In this document: piece after piece, positions 10,287 through 21,028 of the stretch
How positions within the stretch are numbered: position 1 is the stretch's first letter
How the letters are laid out: each line of letters starts with the position of its first letter
From: Streptomyces sp. NBC_01198
GTDB taxonomy: Bacteria; Actinomycetota; Actinomycetes; Streptomycetales; Streptomycetaceae
DNA: 64,000 nucleotides
Reading direction: 5' to 3'
Assembly (NCBI RefSeq): GCF_036010485.1
Contig: NZ_CP108568.1
Location: forward strand, 6,742,001-6,806,000
Notes under the pieces: generated by a model
Databases searched by the model: none
Told to the model about the DNA's origin: nothing
What the model saw: only the letters and a program-made list of their open reading frames with translations
Position numbers and translations under genes: made by a program

Positions 10287-11549
10287 GTGAGCACGTTCCA
10301 GGCCCCCAAGGGCACCTACGACCTGCTGCCGCCGGACTCCGCGGTCTATCTCGCGGTGCGCGAGGCGATCGCGGCCCCGGCCCGCCGCGCGGGCTACGGC
10401 TATGTCGAGACCCCCGGTTTCGAGACCGTCGAGCTGTTCTCCCGCGGGGTCGGCGAGTCCACCGACATCGTGACCAAGGAGATGTACACCCTCACCACCA
10501 AGGGCGGCACCCAGCTCGCGCTGCGCCCCGAGGGCACCGCGTCGGTGCTGCGCGCGGCCCTTGAGGCCAATCTGCACAAGGCAGGCAACCTGCCGGTCAA
10601 GCTCTGGTACTCGGGCTCGTACTACCGCTACGAGCGCCCGCAGGCCGGCCGCTACCGGCACTTCTCGCAGGTCGGCGCCGAGGCGATCGGCGCGGAGGAC
10701 CCCCTGCTGGACGCCGAGCTGATCATCCTGGCCGACGAGGCGTACCGCTCGCTCGGCCTGCGCGGCTACCGGCTGCTGCTGAACTCGCTCGGCGACCGGG
10801 AGTGCCGCCCCGCCTACCGGACCGCGCTGCAGGACTTCCTGCGCGGCCTGGACCTCGACGAGGAGACCCGCCGGCGGATCGAGATCAACCCGCTGCGGGT
10901 GCTGGACGACAAGCGCGAGTCGGTGCAGCGTCAACTCGCCGCCGCCCCGCTGATCGCCGATCACCTGTGCGAGGCCTGCAAGGCCTACCACGAGCAGGTG
11001 CGCGAGCTGCTGGCCGCGGCCGGGGTGGCGTACGAGGACGACCCGCGGCTGGTGCGCGGCCTGGACTACTACACCCGCACCACCTTCGAGTTCGTCCACG
11101 ACGGCCTCGGCTCGCAGGCCGCGATCGGCGGCGGCGGGCGCTACGACGGCCTGTCGGAGATGATCGGCGGCCCGTCGCTGCCGTCGGTGGGCTGGGCGGT
11201 CGGTGTGGACCGCACCGTGCTGGCGCTCAAGGCCGAGGGCGTCGACCTGGCGCTGCCCGCGGTCACCGACGTCTACGCGGTGCCGCTCGGCGAGGAGGCC
11301 AGGCGGGCGCTGTTCACCGTGGTCACCGCGCTGCGCAGGGCGGGGGTGGCGGCGGACTTCGCCTACGGCGGCAAGGGCATGAAGAACGCGATGAAGTCGG
11401 CGAACCGCTCCGGCGCCCGCTTCGCGCTGGTCGCCGGCGACCGGGATCTGGCCGAGGGCGTCGTGCAGGTCAAGAACCTGGAGAGCGGGGACCAGGAACC
11501 GGTGGCCCTCGGCGGGGTCGTGGCGGCCGTCAAGGAGCGGCTGGCGTAG
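10287..11549 (+). CDS. hisS: Histidine-tRNA ligase
   Basis: Class II aminoacyl-tRNA synthetase that charges tRNA-His. The 420-residue protein begins with [13 protein letters not shown] and contains motif 2 ([17 protein letters not shown]), the histidine A motif [14 protein letters not shown] and motif 3 (GGGRYDGL), followed by an anticodon-binding domain. The GTG chosen matches the family N-terminus; a GTG 15 bases upstream, overlapping the stop of the preceding hydrolase gene, is an alternative. A 10-bp inverted repeat at 11567-11603 downstream of the stop could be a weak terminator. Confidence 0.96.
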   Translation: MSTFQAPKGTYDLLPPDSAVYLAVREAIAAPARRAGYGYVETPGFETVELFSRGVGESTDIVTKEMYTLTTKGGTQLALRPEGTASVLRAALEANLHKAGNLPVKLWYSGSYYRYERPQAGRYRHFSQVGAEAIGAEDPLLDAELIILADEAYRSLGLRGYRLLLNSLGDRECRPAYRTALQDFLRGLDLDEETRRRIEINPLRVLDDKRESVQRQLAAAPLIADHLCEACKAYHEQVRELLAAAGVAYEDDPRLVRGLDYYTRTTFEFVHDGLGSQAAIGGGGRYDGLSEMIGGPSLPSVGWAVGVDRTVLALKAEGVDLALPAVTDVYAVPLGEEARRALFTVVTALRRAGVAADFAYGGKGMKNAMKSANRSGARFALVAGDRDLAEGVVQVKNLESGDQEPVALGGVVAAVKERLA

Positions 11550-11650
11550 ACCCCTCGTCCGTGTATCAGGGCGGTCCGGGCTTATTCCAACCTGACCGCC
11601 CTGGTGCACAATGAGGGGTGCCCGCCCCACGGACCTAGAGATCGGCCATC

Positions 11651-12307
11651 ATGACCACTACCGCCCTGGACGAGACGCGAACGGACGGCGAGAGCGAGCA
11701 CCGCCCGGCCGACGGCATCGCGGCGGGCAAGGCCTTCAGCTGGCTGCTGCTGATCTGCGGTGCGCTGGGCCTGGTCGCGTCCTTCGTCATCACCGACGAC
11801 AAGTTCCGGCTGCTGCAGGCGAAGGTCGACCACAAGACGCTGCACCTGTCCTGCAGCCTCAACCCGGTGATCTCCTGCGGCGACGTCATGCAGAGCGACC
11901 AGGCGCACGTCTTCGGCTTCCAGAACCCGATCATCGGCCTGGTCGCCTTCCCGGTGCTGATGACGCTGGCCATGGGCATGTTCGCCGGCGCCCGTTACAA
12001 GCCGTGGTTCTGGTACGGCCTGCAGGCCGGCGGCCTTTTCGGTGTGTGCTTCATCTCCTGGCTGCAGTATCAGACGATCTACAACATCAACGCGGTCTGC
12101 CTGTGGTGCTGCCTGGCCTGGGTCGTCACGATCGCCGCGTTCTGGTACACGGCGGTGCACAACATCAAGCACGGCCTGATCAAGGTCCCGGCCAAGGCCC
12201 GCGCCCTGGTGCTCGAATTCCACTGGGTCGTGCCGGTGCTGTGGTACGGCGTGATCGCCATGCTGATCCTGGTGCACTTCTGGTACTACTGGAAGACCGT
12301 CATCTGA
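11651..12307 (+). CDS. Vitamin K epoxide reductase family membrane protein
   Basis: Predicted integral-membrane thiol oxidoreductase of 218 residues. It has about four or five membrane helices, a conserved SCSLNPVISCGDVM segment with two cysteines, and an active-site CLWCC sequence (CxxC) near residue 155. Bacterial VKOR homologues re-oxidise DsbA-like partners using quinone, so a role in extracytoplasmic disulfide formation is the likeliest function. It follows hisS by 100 bases and precedes rarA in the same orientation. The start ATG has no strong Shine-Dalgarno. Confidence 0.9.
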   Translation: MTTTALDETRTDGESEHRPADGIAAGKAFSWLLLICGALGLVASFVITDDKFRLLQAKVDHKTLHLSCSLNPVISCGDVMQSDQAHVFGFQNPIIGLVAFPVLMTLAMGMFAGARYKPWFWYGLQAGGLFGVCFISWLQYQTIYNINAVCLWCCLAWVVTIAAFWYTAVHNIKHGLIKVPAKARALVLEFHWVVPVLWYGVIAMLILVHFWYYWKTVI

Positions 12308-12386
12308 CCCCTGCCGCGCCCCGCCGGTGACCGGTGCCCGCGGCCGGCCGGCGCGGCTGTCGTAGCGGTGACCTACGCTGCAAGTT

Positions 12387-13742
12387 GTGGAGCCAGACCT
12401 TTTCACCGCCGCAGCCGAGGACCTCAGGGAGCGCGACCCCGGGGCCAGCCCGCTCGCCGTCCGGATGCGCCCGCGCGTCCTGGACGAGGTCGTCGGGCAG
12501 CAGCACCTGCTCAGGGCCGGATCGCCGCTGCGCCGGCTGGTGGGGGAGAGCGGCGGGGGTCCGGCAGGCCCCTCCTCGGTGATCCTGTGGGGACCGCCGG
12601 GCACCGGCAAGACCACGCTGGCGTACGTGGTCAGCAAGGCCACCAACAAGCGCTTCGTGGAGCTCTCGGCGATCACCGCCGGCGTCAAGGAGGTCCGCAC
12701 GGTCATCGAGAGCGCCAAGCGCCAGTCCGGCGGCTACCAGCGCGAGACCGTGCTCTTCCTCGACGAGATCCACCGCTTCAGCAAGGCGCAGCAGGACTCG
12801 CTGCTGCCCGCGGTGGAGAACCGCTGGGTGACGCTGATCGCGGCGACCACCGAGAATCCGTACTTCTCGGTGATCTCCCCGCTGCTGTCCCGCTCGCTGC
12901 TGCTGACCCTCGAACCGCTCACCGACGACGACCTGCGCGGGGTGCTGCGCCGGGCGCTGGACTCCGACCGGGGCCTGGCGGGGGCGGTGAGCCTGCCGCA
13001 GGACGCCGAGGAGCACCTGCTGCGGATCGCCGGCGGTGACGCCCGCCGGGCGCTGACCGCGCTGGAGGCCGGCGCGGGCTCGGCGCTCGCCAAGGGCGAG
13101 GACACCCTCACGCTGGCCACCCTGGAGGAGTCCGTCGACCGGGCCGCGGTGAGCTACGACCGCGACGGCGACCAGCACTACGACGTGGCCAGTGCCCTGA
13201 TCAAGTCCATCCGCGGCTCCGACGTGGACGCGGCGCTGCACTACCTGGCCCGGATGATCGAGGCCGGCGAGGACCCGCGCTTCATCGCCCGCCGGCTGAT
13301 GATCTCGGCCAGCGAGGACATCGGGCTCGCCGACTCCACCGCGCTGCCCACCGCGGTCGCCGCCGCGCAGGCGGTGGCGATGATCGGCTTCCCCGAGGCG
13401 TCGCTGATCCTCTCGCACGCCACCATCGCGCTGGCGCTGGCCCCGAAGTCCAACGCCGCCACCACCGCGATCGGCGCCGCGCTCGCCGACGTCCGCACCG
13501 GCAAGGCGGGCCCGGTGCCGGCGCACCTGCGCGACGGGCACTACAAGGGCGCGGCCAAACTCGGCCACGCCCAGGGCTACGTGTATCCGCACGACGTGCC
13601 GGGCGCGGTCGCCGCCCAGCAGTATCTCCCGCAGGAGCTGTCCGGCCGCCGCTACTACGAGCCGACCCGCTACGGGGCGGAGGCGCGCTACGCCGACGTC
13701 CTGGAGTGGGTCCGCGAACGCCTGGCGGGCCGGGGCGAATAG
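12387..13742 (+). CDS. rarA: Replication-associated recombination protein A (AAA+ ATPase)
   Basis: AAA+ ATPase of the RarA/MgsA/WRNIP1 family that acts at stalled replication forks. The 451-residue protein has Walker [10 protein letters not shown] at about residue 68, Walker [10 protein letters not shown], sensor motifs (AATTENP, SRSLLL) and the C-terminal oligomerisation region with [15 protein letters not shown] and [10 protein letters not shown]. The GTG start lies 7 bases after a TACGCT hexamer and lacks a Shine-Dalgarno, so a leaderless transcript is possible. Confidence 0.95.
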   Translation: MEPDLFTAAAEDLRERDPGASPLAVRMRPRVLDEVVGQQHLLRAGSPLRRLVGESGGGPAGPSSVILWGPPGTGKTTLAYVVSKATNKRFVELSAITAGVKEVRTVIESAKRQSGGYQRETVLFLDEIHRFSKAQQDSLLPAVENRWVTLIAATTENPYFSVISPLLSRSLLLTLEPLTDDDLRGVLRRALDSDRGLAGAVSLPQDAEEHLLRIAGGDARRALTALEAGAGSALAKGEDTLTLATLEESVDRAAVSYDRDGDQHYDVASALIKSIRGSDVDAALHYLARMIEAGEDPRFIARRLMISASEDIGLADSTALPTAVAAAQAVAMIGFPEASLILSHATIALALAPKSNAATTAIGAALADVRTGKAGPVPAHLRDGHYKGAAKLGHAQGYVYPHDVPGAVAAQQYLPQELSGRRYYEPTRYGAEARYADVLEWVRERLAGRGE

Positions 13743-13772
13743 CCGCGGCCCGCACACCGCGGCGGGGCCGGC

Positions 13773-14567
13773 TCAGTCCTGGCCGGCCGCCGCGAAGAGG
13801 TCGCGCATCGCGCGCTGGGCGCCTTCGAGACCGTCGACGGGGGCGGGGAAGTCGAAGCGCGCGTCGAAGGCGCCGTCCTCGCCGCGGAAGCGCACCCGCA
13901 GGCCGAAGCGGTCCAGCGCGACCGGCACCGCCCCGGTGGTGCAGCGGCCCGCGCCGGACACCAGGGTGCACAGTGTTCCCACCTCGTCGGCGTGCGCGGC
14001 CGCCAGGTGCTGCAGGATCTCCGTCTCATGCGCCGCCAGCGGGTCCGCGGCGGCGTCCGCGAACTCGTCGGGGTCCACCAGGGCCGCACCCCACAGGTCG
14101 TCCAGCGAGATCTCGCCGACCTCCAGGCGCAGCAGTTCGGAACCCGCCTCGAAGGATCCGCCGGGCACCGCCGTCAGCCAGCCGGCCACCGACGCCCTGC
14201 CGCGGATCCGCTGCGGCACCGCGACGGGCGCCACATCAGTGATCTCCAGCACAGCGGCCGCCTCGTCGCCGGCCGCCGCGCGCACCGCGCGGACGGCGGG
14301 CGAATCGCGCGGGAACAGCAGGAAGACGTCGCCGGCCGGTCCGACCGAGTGACGCAGCGGCACCAGCGGGCCGGTGGGGGCGGGGGCCAGACCGGGAACG
14401 ACCAGCGCGAGGGACGAGTTACCCTCGACCAGGGTGCGTGCGCGTTCGGCGGCCGAGGGCTGCCGGGGCGCTTCCTCCACTTCGGGACGCGGCTGACCGT
14501 GCGGCGACCGCTCCGCCTGCTCCTGCGGGCCGGACACGTCGGGTACGGGGTTCCCGGGTCGAATCAT
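13773..14567 (-). CDS. DUF2470 domain protein, probably iron-regulated
   Basis: A 264-residue protein whose N-terminal half resembles flavin/PPOx split-barrel proteins and whose C-terminus (about 180-262, HETEILQHLAAAHADEV followed by VDLDRFGLRVRF-like sequence) is a DUF2470 domain. This domain is found in HugZ-like haem-utilisation proteins, so a link to haem or iron metabolism is plausible but not proven. The ATG is chosen because GAGGAG sits 5 bases upstream; a GTG two codons earlier overlaps that Shine-Dalgarno. A perfect iron box lies immediately upstream. The N-terminal 40 residues are Pro/Gln/Glu-rich. Confidence 0.75.
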   Translation of the reverse strand: MIRPGNPVPDVSGPQEQAERSPHGQPRPEVEEAPRQPSAAERARTLVEGNSSLALVVPGLAPAPTGPLVPLRHSVGPAGDVFLLFPRDSPAVRAVRAAAGDEAAAVLEITDVAPVAVPQRIRGRASVAGWLTAVPGGSFEAGSELLRLEVGEISLDDLWGAALVDPDEFADAAADPLAAHETEILQHLAAAHADEVGTLCTLVSGAGRCTTGAVPVALDRFGLRVRFRGEDGAFDARFDFPAPVDGLEGAQRAMRDLFAAAGQD

Positions 14568-14581
14568 GCGCACTCCTCAGT

Positions 14582-14600
14582 TAAGGTAAGCCTTACCTAA
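14582..14600. promoter_or_regulatory. DmdR/IdeR-type iron box between the DUF2470 gene and rpsD
   Basis: The 19-base site TAAGGTAAGCCTTACCTAA matches the recalled actinobacterial consensus TWAGGTWAGSCTWACCTWA at every position and contains the inverted repeat AGGTAAG-C-CTTACCT. On the minus strand it starts inside a TAAATT -10 candidate (14604-14599) and ends two bases before the CTGAGGAG ribosome-binding region of the DUF2470 gene, so a bound Fe-repressor would block that promoter. It is 22 bases upstream of the rpsD start. Confidence 0.85.
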
Positions 14601-14622
14601 TTTACACGGAGGTTCGACGCAC

Positions 14623-15237
14623 GTGAATCAGTCGCGTCCCAAGGTCAAGAAGTCCAGGGCGCTGGGCATCGCGCTCACCCCGAAGGCGGTCAAGTACTTC
14701 GAGGCCCGCCCGTACCCGCCGGGTGAGCACGGCCGTGGTCGCAAGCAGAACAGCGACTACAAGACCCGCCTGCTGGAGAAGCAGCGGCTGCGTGCGCAGT
14801 ACGACATCAGCGAGCGGCAGATGCTGCGCGCCTACGACCGGGCCAAGAAGGCCGCGGGCCTGCGCACCGGCGAGGCGCTGATCATCGAGCTGGAACGCCG
14901 CCTCGACGCCCTCGTGCTGCGCTCCGGCCTGGCCCGCACCATCTACCAGTCCCGGCAGATGGTCGTCCACGGCCACATCGAGGTCAACGGCCGCAAGGTC
15001 GACAAGCCCTCCTTCCGGGTCCGCCCCGACGACGTCGTCCAGGTCCGCGAGCGCTCACGGGACAAGACCCCGTTCCTGGTCGCCCGCGAGGGCGGCTGGG
15101 CCGGCGACGGCGAGTCGCCGCGCTACCTGCAGGTCAACCTGCAGGCGCTGGCCTTCCGGCTGGACCGCGACCCGAACCGCAAGGAGATCCCGGTGATCTG
15201 CGACGAGCAGCTGGTCGTGGAGTTCTACGCCCGCTGA
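14623..15237 (+). CDS. rpsD: 30S ribosomal protein S4
   Basis: Primary 16S rRNA-binding protein of the small ribosomal subunit. The 204-residue protein has the long S4 N-terminal region and the S4 RNA-binding domain (about residues 90-150, [25 protein letters not shown]). It lacks the four-cysteine zinc motif found in some S4 proteins. The GTG start follows GGAGG. In this group rpsD commonly stands apart from the main ribosomal operons, as it does here. The 55 bases to the divergent DUF2470 start contain the iron box. Confidence 0.96.
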   Translation: MNQSRPKVKKSRALGIALTPKAVKYFEARPYPPGEHGRGRKQNSDYKTRLLEKQRLRAQYDISERQMLRAYDRAKKAAGLRTGEALIIELERRLDALVLRSGLARTIYQSRQMVVHGHIEVNGRKVDKPSFRVRPDDVVQVRERSRDKTPFLVAREGGWAGDGESPRYLQVNLQALAFRLDRDPNRKEIPVICDEQLVVEFYAR

Positions 15238-15267
15238 GGCCCCGCTGACCCCGCGCGCACCGCTCCC

Positions 15268-17421
15268 TCAGCCCGCCGCCTCAGGAGAGGCGGCGGGCTT
15301 GTGCGTACGCGCCGCCGGCGCCCGTACCGCGCCGCGCTGCTCGCCGCGCACCGCGGCGCGGGGCCGGTTCAGCGCCCGCCGGGCCGCCGCGTCCAGGCCC
15401 AGCCGGCCGCCCTCGCCCAGCGCCGCGGTGTATCCCGCCTCGCCCAGCGCCGCCCGCACCCGCTGCTCGCACACCGCGTGCGGGGCGTTGAAGTACCGCG
15501 AGCCGAACAGCCGCAGGCCCACCGACTCCCACAGCCGCCCCGCAGCGCCCTGCAACACCGCCGCCTCGTAAGGGGCGCCCTCGGCCTCGGTGATCAGCGC
15601 GAGCAGTTCCAGCGCGAGCACCGCGCCCACCAGGTCGTCGAAGGCGTGGTCGATGGCCAGCGACTCCTCGGTCAGCCGCCTGGCCCGGTCCGGCTCGCCG
15701 GCCAGCCAGGCCGCGTACCCCAGCACGTACAGCGCGTACGCCAGCGTCCAGCGCTCCCCGTGGTCCCGGCAGATGTCCCTGACCTCCTCGGCCAGCCGCA
15801 CCGCCTGGTCCAGATCGCCCTGGAAGGCAACCGACATGGCCAACTCCACCTGCGCCATCAGCACGTTGCTGTTCAGCTCGCCGATCGAGCGGTAGCGCAG
15901 CAGCGCGTCGTCGATGAACCGCTCGGCGCGCGGCATGTCGTCCGAGACCAGCGCCAGGCAGCCGAGACGGTGCAGCGCGTAGGCCTCCGCCACCGCGTTG
16001 CCCGCCGCCCGCGCCTCGTCGCGGCACTCCTGGAGCACCGCGAGCGCCGCCGCCGAGTCACCCTGGAGCAGCGCCACATAGCCGTACACCCACATCACCT
16101 TGGCGCGGGCCTCCGAGGGCTCGGCGGGGAGTTCCAGGGCCCGGCCCAGCCAGTGCCTGCCCTCCGCGAGCCGCCCGCAGCCCACCCAGCAGAACCACAG
16201 CGTGCCCGCCAGGTACTGGCCGACCGCCGGGTCCTCCGCGGGCTCGCCCGGCACCCCGTCCAGGCTGAACTCCAGCGCCAGCCGCAGGTTCGGCAGGTCC
16301 GCGGCGACCCGCGCGGCGACCTCCGCCTGCCGCGGGCTGAACCAGTCCAGCTCGCACCAGGTGGCGACGCCCAGATACCAGTCCCGGTGCCTGCGCCGGA
16401 CCCTGGCCTCCTCGCCCAGCGCCGCCAGCCAGCCGGCGCCGTACTCGCGGACGCTGGCCAGCATCCGGTAGCGCACCGGCCCGTCCCCGCCGCCCTCCTG
16501 CCGGCTCAGCACCGACTGGTCGACCAGCGCGGCGACCGCCTCCACAACCTCGTCCTCGGCCAGGCCGCTGCCCGCGCACACGTACTCGACCGCCTCCAGG
16601 TCGAACCGCCCGGCGAAGACCGACAGCCGCGCCCACAGCAGCCGCTCGGCCGGCCCGCACAGCTCGTGGCTCCAGCCGATCGCGGTACGCAGCGCCCGGT
16701 GCCGCACCGGCGCGCTCGGGTCGCCGCCGGTCAGCAGCCGGAACCGGTCGTCGAGCCGTTCGAGCACCTGCTCCACCGACAGGGCGCGCAGCCGCACCGC
16801 GGCCAGCTCCAGTGCCAGCGGCAGACCGTCAAGCCGGGTGCACAGCTCGGCCACCGCCGCGGAGTTCGCCGCCGTCACGGCGAAACCGGGCAGCACCGCG
16901 GCGGCCCGCTCGCTGAACAGCTGCACCCCCTCGGAGTCGGCGGGCAGCGGCTCCAGCGGCAGCAGCCGCTCACCGGTGATGCCCAGCGGCCGCCGGCCCA
17001 CCGCGAGCACCCGCAGCCCCGGCGCCCGGCGCAGCAGATCGGCGACCAGCCCCGCGCACTGCTCCGCGAGACCGTCGAACCCGTCGAGCACCAGCAGCAG
17101 TTCGCGGTCGGCCAGATGCTCGACCAGCGCCTGGCGCGGCACCCTGGTGGTGTGGTCGGGCAGCCGCAGCGCCTCGGCGACGGTGTGGTCCACCAACTCG
17201 GCGCCGTGCAGACCGATCAGCTCGACGAGCCAGACACCGTCGCAAAAACGGTCCTGCAACAGCCGGGCCGTGCGCAGTGCGAGCCGGGTCTTGCCCACGC
17301 CGCCCGCGCCGGTGACCGTCGCCAGCCGCGAACCGGTCACCATCAGTGCCAGCCGGTCGAGTTCCGACACCCTGCCGACAAAACCGGTCAGCTCGGACGG
17401 GAGGTTACCCGCAGTCTCCAT
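15268..17421 (-). CDS. AfsR/LuxR-like NB-ARC ATPase with TPR region, no DNA-binding domain
   Basis: A 717-residue signal-transduction ATPase. The N-terminus has a Walker A (GAGGVGKTRLA, about residue 39), Walker B (LLLVLDGFD) and a GLPLALELAA motif, the pattern of NB-ARC ATPases in AfsR-like and LuxR-like regulators. The C-terminal half is TPR-like helical repeat. The C-terminus (GYTAALGEGGRLGLDAAARRAL) resembles the segment that precedes an HTH in related regulators, but no HTH follows. The ATG lies 10 bases after a TACGCT hexamer on this strand and lacks a Shine-Dalgarno, so it may be leaderless. The partner or target is unknown. Confidence 0.82.
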   Translation of the reverse strand: METAGNLPSELTGFVGRVSELDRLALMVTGSRLATVTGAGGVGKTRLALRTARLLQDRFCDGVWLVELIGLHGAELVDHTVAEALRLPDHTTRVPRQALVEHLADRELLLVLDGFDGLAEQCAGLVADLLRRAPGLRVLAVGRRPLGITGERLLPLEPLPADSEGVQLFSERAAAVLPGFAVTAANSAAVAELCTRLDGLPLALELAAVRLRALSVEQVLERLDDRFRLLTGGDPSAPVRHRALRTAIGWSHELCGPAERLLWARLSVFAGRFDLEAVEYVCAGSGLAEDEVVEAVAALVDQSVLSRQEGGGDGPVRYRMLASVREYGAGWLAALGEEARVRRRHRDWYLGVATWCELDWFSPRQAEVAARVAADLPNLRLALEFSLDGVPGEPAEDPAVGQYLAGTLWFCWVGCGRLAEGRHWLGRALELPAEPSEARAKVMWVYGYVALLQGDSAAALAVLQECRDEARAAGNAVAEAYALHRLGCLALVSDDMPRAERFIDDALLRYRSIGELNSNVLMAQVELAMSVAFQGDLDQAVRLAEEVRDICRDHGERWTLAYALYVLGYAAWLAGEPDRARRLTEESLAIDHAFDDLVGAVLALELLALITEAEGAPYEAAVLQGAAGRLWESVGLRLFGSRYFNAPHAVCEQRVRAALGEAGYTAALGEGGRLGLDAAARRALNRPRAAVRGEQRGAVRAPAARTHKPAASPEAAG
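15270..15299 (+). terminator. Terminator after rpsD
   Basis: Perfect 13-bp stem with an AGGA loop, 32 bases after the rpsD stop. It lies within the last codons of the convergent ATPase gene, so termination signal and coding sequence overlap. Confidence 0.8.
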
Positions 17422-17587
17422 GGTGCACGGAGCGTACTTGACCGCTAGCGCTACGTACAGCGGGCCGCCGGCCCCCGGGGCCCCTCGCGCGGGACGCGCG
17501 CCGCCCGGGAAAGCGGTACGGCGCCGAGCGCGGGGCGCGATAAGGTCGGAAGACAACCGACCTGGCGACGAGAGGGAGCGCGGCAAG

Positions 17588-18022
17588 GTGTCCGGTGGAG
17601 AAGTGGCCGGCGTGGCCGGCCTCGTCGTCGCGGTGTTCTGGGCGATCCTCGTGTCGTTCCTCGCCGTCGTGCTCGCGCGCCTGGCAGGCACCCTGCGGCG
17701 CACCACGGAGCTGGTCGCCGGCATCACCGAGCAGGCCGTGCCGCTGCTCGGCGAGGCCACCGACGCGCTGCGCTCCGCGCACACCCAGCTCGACCGGGTC
17801 GACACGATCACCGCGGACATGGCAGAGGTGACCGCCAACGCCTCCGCGCTGTCCTCCACCGTCGCCAGCACCTTCGGCGGCCCGCTGGTGAAGGTCGCCG
17901 CCTTCGGCTACGGCGTGCGGCGCGCGATCGGGCTGCAGGCCGGCGGCGCCGGCAAGGTGCTGCCCGGGCCGGCGCCCGCCACCCGGCGCGGCGGCCGCCG
18001 CCGCAACCGCTCGAAGGACTGA
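17588..18022 (+). CDS. DUF948 membrane protein
   Basis: A 144-residue protein with one N-terminal membrane helix (about residues 8-28, [20 protein letters not shown]), a coiled-coil-prone segment with T/L-rich heptads (about 35-85) and a basic C-terminal tail rich in Arg. The pattern fits the DUF948 family, whose function is unknown. The GTG start is preceded by GAGGGAG at some distance. It forms a short cluster with the next small protein and alaS, an arrangement common in Streptomyces. Confidence 0.8.
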   Translation: MSGGEVAGVAGLVVAVFWAILVSFLAVVLARLAGTLRRTTELVAGITEQAVPLLGEATDALRSAHTQLDRVDTITADMAEVTANASALSSTVASTFGGPLVKVAAFGYGVRRAIGLQAGGAGKVLPGPAPATRRGGRRRNRSKD

Positions 18023-18028
18023 GGCCTC

Positions 18029-18358
18029 ATGTTCCGCCGTATGTTCTGGTTCCTGACCGGTGCCGCCACCGGAGTCTGGGCGACCACCAAGGTCAACCGC
18101 GCGCTGCGCCGGCTCAGCCCGGAGAGCCTGGCCGCGACCGCGGCGGACCGGGCGCTGGAGACCGGCGCGCGGCTGCGGACCTTCGCCCACGACGTGAAGG
18201 CCGGCATGGCACAGCGCGAAGGGGAACTGCACGACGCCCTCGGGCTGACCGGCGCGGACGACACCCGCCGCGCCGCCCCGCTGGAACTGGACACCGACCT
18301 CCCGGCACCGCGCCGGGGCATTGCGTACAACGCGTACGACCGGAAGGACGAACACTGA
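18029..18358 (+). CDS. Small DUF6167-like protein of unknown function
   Basis: A 109-residue protein beginning with [17 protein letters not shown], a short hydrophobic N-terminus that may insert in the membrane, followed by a charged helical region (about 30-75) and a polar C-terminus ending YDRKDEH. It starts 6 bases after the preceding stop and its own stop overlaps the alaS ATG (TGATG), so expression is probably coupled to alaS. The family name is from memory and the function is unknown. Confidence 0.75.
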   Translation: MFRRMFWFLTGAATGVWATTKVNRALRRLSPESLAATAADRALETGARLRTFAHDVKAGMAQREGELHDALGLTGADDTRRAAPLELDTDLPAPRRGIAYNAYDRKDEH

Positions 18359-21027
18359 TGGAGTCGGCAGAAATCCGCCGCCGCTGGCTGCGCTTCTTCG
18401 AGGAGCGCGGGCACACCGTTGTGCCGTCGGCGTCCCTCATCGCCGACGACCCCACGCTGCTGCTGGTCCCGGCGGGCATGGTGCCCTTCAAGCCGTACTT
18501 CCTCGGCGAGGTCAAGCCGCCCTTCGCCCGCGCCACCAGCGTCCAGAAGTGCGTCCGCACCCCGGACATCGAAGAGGTCGGCAAGACCACCAGGCACGGC
18601 ACGTTCTTCCAGATGTGCGGCAACTTCTCCTTCGGCGACTACTTCAAGGAAGGCGCCATCCGCTACGCCTGGGAGCTGCTCACCACGCCCCAGGACCAGG
18701 GCGGTTACGGCCTGGAGCCGGAGAAGCTCTGGATCACCGTCTACGAGCAGGACGACGAGGCCGAGCAGATCTGGCGCGACGTCATCGGCGTGCCCGCCGA
18801 GCGCATCCAGCGGCTCGGCATGGGCCCCAACTTCTGGTCCATGGGCGTCCCCGGCCCCTGCGGCCCCTGCTCCGAGATCAACTACGACCGCGGCCCCGAG
18901 TTCGGCGCCGAGGGCGGCCCGGCCGTCAACGACGAGCGCTACGTGGAGATCTGGAACCTGGTCTTCATGCAGTACGAGCGCGGCGCGGGCGAGGGCAAGG
19001 AGGACTTCCCGATCCTCGGCGACCTGCCCGCCAAGAACATCGACACCGGCCTCGGCCTCGAACGCCTCGCGATGATCCTGCAGGGCGTGCAGAACATGTA
19101 CGAGACCGACACCCTGCGGGTGGTGATCGACAAGGCCACCGAGCTGACCGGCGTCCGCTACGGGCACTCCCACGACACCGACGTGGCCCTGCGGGTCGTC
19201 GCCGACCACATGCGCACCTCCATGATGCTGATCGGCGACGGCGTCACCCCCGGCAACGAGGGCCGCGGCTACGTGCTGCGCCGGATCATGCGCCGCGCCA
19301 TCCGCAACATGCGGCTGCTCGGCGCCCACGACCCGGTCGCCGCCGACCTGATCGACGTGGTGCTCACGTCGATGGGCGAGCAGTACCCGGAGCTGCTCAC
19401 CGACCGCAAGCGGATCGAGACCGTCGCCCTCGCCGAGGAGGCCGCCTTCCTGAAGACGCTCAGGGCCGGCACCAACATCCTCGACACCGCCGTCACCGAG
19501 ACCAAGCAGGCCGGCGGCAGCGTGCTGTCCGGCGACCAGGCCTTCCTGCTGCACGACACCTGGGGCTTCCCGATCGACCTCACCCTGGAGATGGCCTCCG
19601 AGCAGGGCCTGTCGGTGGACGAGGACGGCTTCCGCCGGCTGATGAAGGAGCAGCGCGACCGCGCCAAGGCCGACGCCCGCGCCAAGAAGACCGGCCACGC
19701 CGACCTGTCCGCCTACCGCGAGGTCGCCGACCGCTCCGGCGGCACGCTCTTCACCGGCTACACCGACGACCAGAACGAGGCCACCGTCGTCGGCCTGCTG
19801 GTCGACGGCCTGTCATCGCCGGCCGCCACCGAGGGCGACGAGGTCGAGGTCGTGCTCGACCGCACCCCGTTCTACGCCGAGGGCGGCGGCCAGCTCGCCG
19901 ACACCGGCCGGATCCGGGTCGAGGGCGGCGCCGTCGTCGAGGTCCGCGACGTCCAGCAGCCGGTGCCCGGGGTCAGCGTCCACAAGGGCGTCGTCCAGGT
20001 CGGCGAGATCACCGTGGGCGCCACCGCGCTCGCCCAGATCGACCTCGTACGCCGCCGCGCCATCGCCCGCGCCCACAGCGCCACCCACCTCACCCACCAG
20101 GCGCTGCGCGACGCCCTCGGCCCGACCGCCGCCCAGGCCGGCTCGGAGAACTCCCCGGGCCGCTTCCGCTTCGACTTCGGCTCGCCGACCGCCGTGCCCG
20201 GCACGGTGCTGACCGACGTCGAGCAGAAGATCAACGAGGTGCTGGCCCGCGAACTGGACGTCACCGCCGAGGTGCTGCCGATCGCCGAGGCCAAACGGCA
20301 GGGCGCCATCGCCGAGTTCGGCGAGAAGTACGGCGAGCACGTCCGGGTGGTCACCATCGGCGACTTCTCCAAGGAGCTGTGCGGCGGCACCCACGTGCAC
20401 AACACCGCGCAGCTCGGCCTGGTCAAGCTGCTCGGCGAGTCCTCGATCGGCTCAGGAGTGCGCCGGGTCGAGGCCCTGGTCGGCGTGGACGCCTACAACT
20501 TCCTGGCCCGCGAGCACACCGTCGTCGCCCGGCTGACCGAACTGGTCAAGGGCCGGCCCGACGAGCTGCCGGAGAAGATCTCCGGCATGCTCGCCAAGCT
20601 CAAGGACGCCGAGAAGGAGATCGAGCGCTTCCGCGCCGAGAAGGTGCTGCAGGCCGCCGCCGGGCTGGCCGAGACCGCCCAGGACATCAAGGGCGTCGCC
20701 CTGGTCACCGGTTCGGTGCCCGACGGCACCGGCGCCGACGACCTGCGCCGGCTGGTGCTCGACGTCCGGCAGCGGGTCACCGGCGGGCGGCCGGCCGTCG
20801 TGGCGCTGTTCACGGTGGCGGGCGGCCGTCCGCTGACCGTGGTCGCCACCAACGAGGCCGCCCGCGAGCGCGGCATCAAGGCCGGCGAGCTGGTCCGCAC
20901 CGCAGCCAAGGCGCTCGGCGGCGGCGGTGGCGGCAAGGACGACGTCGCCCAGGGCGGCGGGCAGAATCCGGCCGCGGTCCAGGAAGCCGTCGAGGCCGTG
21001 CAGCGGCTCGTCACCGGGAAGGCCTGA
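18358..21027 (+). CDS. alaS: Alanine-tRNA ligase
   Basis: Class II synthetase that charges tRNA-Ala and edits mischarged Ser/Gly. The 889-residue protein has the catalytic core at the N-terminus ([48 protein letters not shown]), the editing domain with HSATHLTHQ (about 572) and CGGTHVHNT (about 674), and a C-terminal C-Ala domain ending in a Gly-rich segment. The ATG overlaps the previous stop, and the ruvX GTG follows two bases after the stop. No T-box or other leader was found. Confidence 0.97.
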   Translation: MESAEIRRRWLRFFEERGHTVVPSASLIADDPTLLLVPAGMVPFKPYFLGEVKPPFARATSVQKCVRTPDIEEVGKTTRHGTFFQMCGNFSFGDYFKEGAIRYAWELLTTPQDQGGYGLEPEKLWITVYEQDDEAEQIWRDVIGVPAERIQRLGMGPNFWSMGVPGPCGPCSEINYDRGPEFGAEGGPAVNDERYVEIWNLVFMQYERGAGEGKEDFPILGDLPAKNIDTGLGLERLAMILQGVQNMYETDTLRVVIDKATELTGVRYGHSHDTDVALRVVADHMRTSMMLIGDGVTPGNEGRGYVLRRIMRRAIRNMRLLGAHDPVAADLIDVVLTSMGEQYPELLTDRKRIETVALAEEAAFLKTLRAGTNILDTAVTETKQAGGSVLSGDQAFLLHDTWGFPIDLTLEMASEQGLSVDEDGFRRLMKEQRDRAKADARAKKTGHADLSAYREVADRSGGTLFTGYTDDQNEATVVGLLVDGLSSPAATEGDEVEVVLDRTPFYAEGGGQLADTGRIRVEGGAVVEVRDVQQPVPGVSVHKGVVQVGEITVGATALAQIDLVRRRAIARAHSATHLTHQALRDALGPTAAQAGSENSPGRFRFDFGSPTAVPGTVLTDVEQKINEVLARELDVTAEVLPIAEAKRQGAIAEFGEKYGEHVRVVTIGDFSKELCGGTHVHNTAQLGLVKLLGESSIGSGVRRVEALVGVDAYNFLAREHTVVARLTELVKGRPDELPEKISGMLAKLKDAEKEIERFRAEKVLQAAAGLAETAQDIKGVALVTGSVPDGTGADDLRRLVLDVRQRVTGGRPAVVALFTVAGGRPLTVVATNEAARERGIKAGELVRTAAKALGGGGGGKDDVAQGGGQNPAAVQEAVEAVQRLVTGKA

Positions 21028-21028
21028 C

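Noticed and set aside
10276-10290. T-box leader for hisS, and likewise for alaS
   Set aside because: Both genes start within a few bases of the previous gene, leaving no space for a T-box.
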